The notes under the pieces: generated by a model | Databases searched by the model: none | Seen by the model: the letters and a program-made list of their open reading frames with translations, nothing else | What the model was told of the DNA's origin: nothing | Source of the DNA: Vigna angularis | Lineage: Eukaryota; Streptophyta; Magnoliopsida; Fabales; Fabaceae | Assembly: GCF_016808095.1 (NCBI RefSeq) | Contig: NC_068974.1 | Coordinates: 34,317,090 to 34,381,089 of the forward strand | DNA length: 64,000 nt | Direction: 5' to 3' | Program-made: the position numbers and the translations under genes | In this document: positions 59,189 through 64,000 of the stretch, one piece after another | Layout: the number at the start of each line of letters is the position of its first letter | How positions within the stretch are numbered: position 1 is the first letter of the stretch

Positions 59189-60382
59189 TCAATCAAGAAG
59201 CATCTCACCAGACCATCCCATAACAGCACAATTGTAAACAAACACCCCAACATGCTCCTTAACACCAAGTACTTGCCAATCTATGGTTCCACTCCTGACC
59301 CCTGTCCTAGGACACCATGAATTCAGTACAACAGCTTCACCTTCTGGACCCCTTTGCCCACCCACAACCAGAAGCTTCTCTGCACAAGCCTTGAAAGCCA
59401 GGCCCCATCCATTTGAAGAATCGGCCCGAACTGGAAGTCTTCCCAATTCACTCCAACTGTTATTTTCCTTGTCATATTTCTTCACCATGTTGGTAAGATG
59501 CTCAACTGCGTATAACTCATTATCCACAACTGCCACAAGTGGAGGAGCCTGAGCAGCCCCATTAACATATGGATACATACCCTCTATTTTCCGCCAGTTT
59601 CTTGTCTTCAGATCATACTCCTCCCCACAAGTCAATGAAACAGTAGGACTTGACATGCCACCGATCACATAGAACTTGTCATCCATGAAAAAACCAGAGC
59701 ACAATCTACGTGGTGTGTGCATGTTCGGCAACAGTTCCCATGTACCTGAAGAAGAGTCATACAACTCAGCAGATTCAAGAACATTTCCATATTTATCACT
59801 TCCACCAGCAACAATAGCAATTGAACCAAGACTGCCAGATGCGAACAAGCACCGAGGACGGTTCATCTCCTGACACTTCACCCAACCACGGCAAATCAAG
59901 CTGAACTTCCAAATGGCAAAATCCATCAATTCCCGACCAAACACCAACAATTCACTCCCCACAGCCAAGGACTCCTTGTCTGCATGATTAAAACACTCAT
60001 CACAAGGTATTTTAGGTAATGTTATCCATCTATTTCTCTTGGGGTCAAATGCCTCCCACCCTCTTGGATCACAAACCAAATAAACCAAATGCTCTAGCTC
60101 CACAATCCCCAACTTCTTCCTCAACCCGGATAGATATCCACTCTTAATCAACATGTTGTACCTTTTATTTATACACGCTAGTGAAGCATAATCAGATCTA
60201 CTAACCCAAGCAAGACAGTTTAGCGCAACATCATCAAAAAGACCAGGGAGAAGCGAATCATTTGGTCCAATTCTAGGAAAACCATCATTACCTCCTACCC
60301 TTGTATCCAATTCCACAAAGCTATTATTCCCTTTCTCTTCATCCTCCTTCAAGGAACAAGCCAAACGTATTTTCTTTATCAT
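59189..60382 (-). CDS. F-box/kelch-repeat protein, candidate SCF adaptor
   Basis: An intronless CDS of 397 residues. A plant-type degenerate F-box spans about residues 40-84 ([20 protein letters not shown]...[14 protein letters not shown]). It is followed by about five kelch motifs with the usual GG pairs and Trp ([20 protein letters not shown]...[16 protein letters not shown], ...[15 protein letters not shown]...[19 protein letters not shown]), predicting a beta-propeller for substrate binding. The F-box would dock to Skp1 in an SCF E3 ligase. Length and order match the At1g74510/At5g60570 group. The protein opens [11 protein letters not shown] 5' UTR intron (60915-60701, CAG|GTACAC...TTTGCAG) is likely, with a 10-codon upstream ORF in the leader. 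Confidence 0.94.
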   Translation of the reverse strand: MIKKIRLACSLKEDEEKGNNSFVELDTRVGGNDGFPRIGPNDSLLPGLFDDVALNCLAWVSRSDYASLACINKRYNMLIKSGYLSGLRKKLGIVELEHLVYLVCDPRGWEAFDPKRNRWITLPKIPCDECFNHADKESLAVGSELLVFGRELMDFAIWKFSLICRGWVKCQEMNRPRCLFASGSLGSIAIVAGGSDKYGNVLESAELYDSSSGTWELLPNMHTPRRLCSGFFMDDKFYVIGGMSSPTVSLTCGEEYDLKTRNWRKIEGMYPYVNGAAQAPPLVAVVDNELYAVEHLTNMVKKYDKENNSWSELGRLPVRADSSNGWGLAFKACAEKLLVVGGQRGPEGEAVVLNSWCPRTGVRSGTIDWQVLGVKEHVGVFVYNCAVMGWSGEMLLD

Positions 60383-60669
60383 GTCAACAAACCTTCAGCA
60401 GCTAACCCCTACAAAAATCTTCACAGCCCCTTCATATGCAACCCACAGCCACAAAGTACATGCTACCAAACTCCATCTCTGTATTCTTTCCATCAAATCT
60501 ATGAATTTCAATTAAAATCTGTAACCATCTTATAATCATCCCTTTACAGGTCTTAAACCCATTTGGTACATTAACTGGAATACCATAACCTCAGATAAAA
60601 GAGAGAAAACAGTAAATAGAGTTGTGGCAACAAAGATTTGAGATTCTCGCAATACCAGAAAATCAGGTT

Positions 60670-60700
60670 ATCTGTTTTCCGACTTCAGAGACAGAATCAT
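60670..60700 (-). promoter_or_regulatory. Short upstream ORF in the kelch gene leader
   Basis: Immediately after the inferred leader-intron acceptor, ATG at 60700 opens a 10-codon ORF ending at TAA before the main start at 60382. Such uORFs often lower translation; this one is inferred from sequence and depends on the leader model. Confidence 0.4.
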
Positions 60701-60915
60701 CTGCAAATTCATATGAACAAATATAAAATGGAACAAACTTGCATGCAGAGACAAAACACAAACTCCCAGAAAAAAAAAATCAAATTTTGAGATAAAGGGT
60801 GTGCTCTGATCCAATTCAAGCAGGTACCATTTGGATCCAAAATAAAAAGGAAGGAAAAAGAAATGGATGAATTTCTAGAGTGGGGAATGAGAGAGAGAGC
60901 ATAAAGTGGGTGTAC
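60701..60915 (-). other. Probable 5' UTR intron of the F-box/kelch gene
   Basis: The donor CAG|GTACACCC and acceptor AATTTGCAG face each other on the minus strand, 215 bases apart, in the leader of the gene. The leader exon above it (about 60916-61020) is GC-richer than flanking DNA. Confidence 0.5.
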
Positions 60916-61112
60916 CTGCAAGTGGGGGGAAGGACCGGATCTCGGGTACGCCGCATGATTCGACGGAATTCACGCGCCGTCAAACATATTTTGCCGGAAA
61001 CCGGCGACAGGAAGAAAGGGTGAAAGATGTGTTTAGATAACTTACAAGTTGGGACAGAAACAGTACTTGCTCCTAACACTAACCATATAATAATATGCCA
61101 CCCTGTTACCAA

Positions 61113-63802
61113 TAAAATCTCCTCAATTGCTGCTTGCTTTGCTGCATTTATCGATAAATTATTCTTACATTTTCATTTTCTTTTTTAGTTTTGTTAATAT
61201 TTGTCAATTTAATAGTTTTAAACTTGTATCTACCTCTTGGCTGTTTTCATTGTTAGTAAATATATATTATATTAAAATACATTTAAATATATACTATATT
61301 AAAATATATTTAATAAAAATAATAATATTTTTAAATTTATAATTAAATTTTGAATATAATTAACATGAAAAAATTTATAAGTATATTTTATAATGTTTTT
61401 TATATATTAATCTAATTAACGTATGAGTAAATTAGTCAAATATCTATTGGAAAATCTGTTTAATATTTTTTATTATATTTATTTAATTAAGTCATTTAAT
61501 ATTTTTTTATATTTTTAATTAATATATAGATAAAATAGTTTAATGGATGTTGTTAATTTTTTTTAATTTTTTTATTTTCTATATAAACAAAATGATTTAA
61601 TATAAATTATTAAATTCGTCTCATTTTTTTACTTTTATATTGTATTTATGGACTTTATCTAATATATGTTTTATACTTATTTAGTTTTTTTTTCTGTCTT
61701 ACTAAAATTAAAATTATAAGTTGTTACATATAAAATTAAAAATAGTAACAAATAAATTAAAATAATATAAAAACAAAAATTATAATATTAAGAAATCCAA
61801 TAAAATATCCTCAATGCTTTGCTGCATTTATCTATAAATTATTCTTATTTTTCTTTTTCAGATTTGTTAATTTTTGTCAATTTAATATAACATGTAACTA
61901 TATTTTGTAAAAATTCATAAAAAAATAAAGATAGTCCAAAAATTAGTTGGACCTGAATTACCATATAGCAATAAAAACTTTCCTATATTTCAGTGTAAGT
62001 TGTATGTTCTCTTCTGTTGGGTTGGAGTCAGTTTATTCAGATGTTGTGTTGTGTTTTGGTGTGCAGGAATATTTTTTCTAAGGTTAATTTTGACTTACTG
62101 ATAGAATCAAAATAATATATTTATTAAATATCAGGTATAAACACAGAGAATTATTTCAAGATATCAATTTAGTTTTGGAGTTATTTAACATTTATTTAAA
62201 TATAAATCACTAGTTTGAAGCAGGTGATATGTGTGTAGTAAAAGAGTGTTTCTATGATAATAATAATAAACTTTTTTGAAAAAAATATATAATTGAAATG
62301 CACACAAATGTTCATAGGCATCATGAATAAAAATGGGTAGAAGAATTTTGTATTTTTACTATAATAAAATATATATTTATTTTTAGTATAAAAAGTTTAA
62401 TTTTATTATTTTTATTTAAACTTTATTAATAATGATTGAGATAATTGAATTTTTATTTAAAAAAATTATACCTGTTTATCAAAGAACAAATTTATATTAA
62501 TATGTAATTAATCATAAAGTAATTAATAAGGATTTTAAATTTATAAATAAAAAATAAAGATATCAATGTCAATTTTCTTTTAATAAAGTGTGATAATTAC
62601 TGAGAGATACATTTAATCATCTCAACAATTAACTAAATTTAAATTAAATTAACAAACTTAAAAGTTTTTTACTATAAATATACTCTCTCTTTTTCTTTTA
62701 TTCTAAACTTACTATTTACCAAATAAAATTAAGAAAATTGAATCATATTTTCATCAAATAAATTTCGTAAATACATTAATATTAGTTAACATGATAAAAG
62801 TCTCAACTATTTAGTAATTGTGTAGTTTATTCATAATGTTGTTTTAATATTCTAAATGTGATAAATAATTTTTAAGAAAGATTTATAGGTTGATTTTACT
62901 TAGTTATTTTGAATTTTGAAAGTTACATTAATTAAAAGCTTTAGAATAAAACTTAAACAAATTTAAATAAAGAAAAACCCTAATATTAAATTATTTAAAA
63001 TATTTTTTTGTACAATCTTTTTAACATTATTGTTGCATTAACCATTCTCTCTGCCCATAAAATTAAACTATCTCTATTTTTCTCTCTCTAAACAATGAGA
63101 TCAATTATTATTGATTAACATGTATTAACTATGTCCCATATAATTAGAGTAATATAATAGACATTTATATGATGGAACATGACATCGCATCAATTAAATT
63201 CAACTACTAAGAAGATTTAACATTTTCTTAAGTGAAATAAACAGGGTAAATTTACTGATATGGAATAGTCTATAATACATAACTTGTAACTTATATGATG
63301 AGGAATTGTTGGTATTATTTGTTAAATAATTATTGATTTATTATGAGTTAAAGAAAGAGTAATTTAAAAAAAAATGTAAATATTAAAGAAGTTAAGCAAT
63401 AATAAAAGACTAAATGAAAAGATATCACCATTTTCTTTAAATTCTTACTTTTTTTTTTCAAATATTGAATATTCTTTTATGCTTTTTTAAATATAGATTT
63501 ATAAATATAATGGTGGATAGTGGTAGTAAAATGGATTAACCTCTTATTTGTCTTTTGTATGCCAAAAATAGGTTGGGTCGAGTTGGTCTTTATGTTTAAG
63601 AATAGATTGAATTTTATAACTTGACCTATCGAGCTATCGGGCTAAAATAGACTCATGTCAGACTATCAGGCGTGTTGTCAGGTTGATGTCGGGCAACTAG
63701 GTTGTATTTGAATAATTTATCACTTATTTGAATATAACATTACTAATCTCGGACTATTGGGCTTGATTTGAGTATTATCGGGGAGAGACCGAATTCCTTA
63801 TA
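61113..63802. other. AT-rich intergenic stretch, no gene seen
   Basis: Very AT-rich, with only short ORFs. TTTGCTGCATTTATC(G/T)ATAAATTATTCTTA occurs at about 61139 and again at about 61818, a ~680-base-spaced duplication of a short segment. GGGTCGAGTTGG/ATCGGGCT words near 63570-63720 resemble decayed hAT-MITE or LTR fragments. Confidence 0.45.
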
Positions 63803-64000
63803 CACTAGCGCAACGAAAGGATATTTGCCTCGGTTGTTTTAGCTTTATAACAGCGGTTGCAGAATCAAGATATATTCAGACGAGGTAAAAAATTGAGACT
63901 TTTGACCTCTGTTCAAAAACCGAGGCAAAAAGGTTATGATTTTGTCTCAATTTAAAAAACCCGAAGGTGTAAAGTAAAAAGAAAAAATGGGTTTATTGTC
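63803..64000 (+). mobile_element. Terminus of a CACTA (En/Spm-type) transposon, cut by the window edge
   Basis: It begins CACTAGCGCAACGAAAGG, followed by repeated inverted sub-terminal words (GCCTCGGTTG, ACCGAGGCAAAA, GACCTCTG). A CACTA start plus CCTCGG/CCGAGG sub-terminal repeats is the CACTA signature in legumes. The other end and the 3-bp target duplication lie outside the window. Confidence 0.6.

Overview
This is nuclear DNA from a flowering plant, most likely a phaseoloid legume of the Vigna/Phaseolus type. The window is AT-rich. Its genes are split by GT-AG introns, with two GC-AG introns. There are no operons or ribosome binding sites, and there are many LTR retrotransposons, a long-TIR DNA transposon and (TA)n microsatellites. 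The legume assignment rests on remembered similarity of LTR termini and proteins; no search was run.

Six host genes can be modelled. (1) 946-1449 (+): an arabinogalactan/proline-rich membrane-anchored cell-wall protein. (2) 9316-5972 (-): a five-exon YrdC/Sua5-type threonylcarbamoyl-AMP synthase for tRNA t6A, with a probable organellar presequence. (3) 16448-11432 (-): an eight-exon RING-CH (MARCH-type) membrane E3 ubiquitin ligase. (4) 36633-31198 (-): a fourteen-exon CCCH-zinc-finger tRNA m5U54 methyltransferase (TRM2A/TRMT2A type). (5) 55345-57083 (+): a three-exon F-box/LRR protein. (6) 60382-59189 (-): an F-box/kelch-repeat protein with an intronless CDS. All exon joins were made by hand and keep frame. 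Genes 2, 3 and 6 match, from memory, three adjacent Arabidopsis genes (At5g60590, At5g60580, At5g60570). The interval therefore looks like an old collinear block expanded by about 43 kb of other genes and transposons.

The transposon landscape is the most structured part. 36.99-52.16 kb is a nest. A decayed Ty1/copia element is split inside its integrase by a long LTR (39440-51460, apparently solo). That LTR is itself interrupted by a 2.3 kb Mutator-like element with ~200 bp inverted repeats (40438-42767) and by a young 6.8 kb Athila-like element (43381-50171) with gag and protease but no reverse transcriptase or integrase. Other elements are a 2.67 kb solo LTR with a 5-bp target duplication (26320-28991), a hAT-like element (25517-26079), a miniature LTR element in a YrdC intron (~7383-8105), a probable Athila LTR remnant (~21.96-22.99 kb) and the end of a CACTA element running off the right edge (63803). 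Several of these LTRs carry GC-rich CGAACG/CGAGCG/CGCTCG arrays that stand out from the AT-rich background.

The rest (about 16.5-21.9, 23-25.5, 29-31, 52.9-55.3 and 61.1-63.8 kb) is AT-rich sequence in which no gene was found. No tRNA, rRNA, CRISPR or prokaryotic feature was seen. I found no wholly new system. The most unusual items are the nested gag-protease element, the hairpin-forming LTR arrays, the GC-AG introns and the internal duplication in the tRNA methyltransferase.
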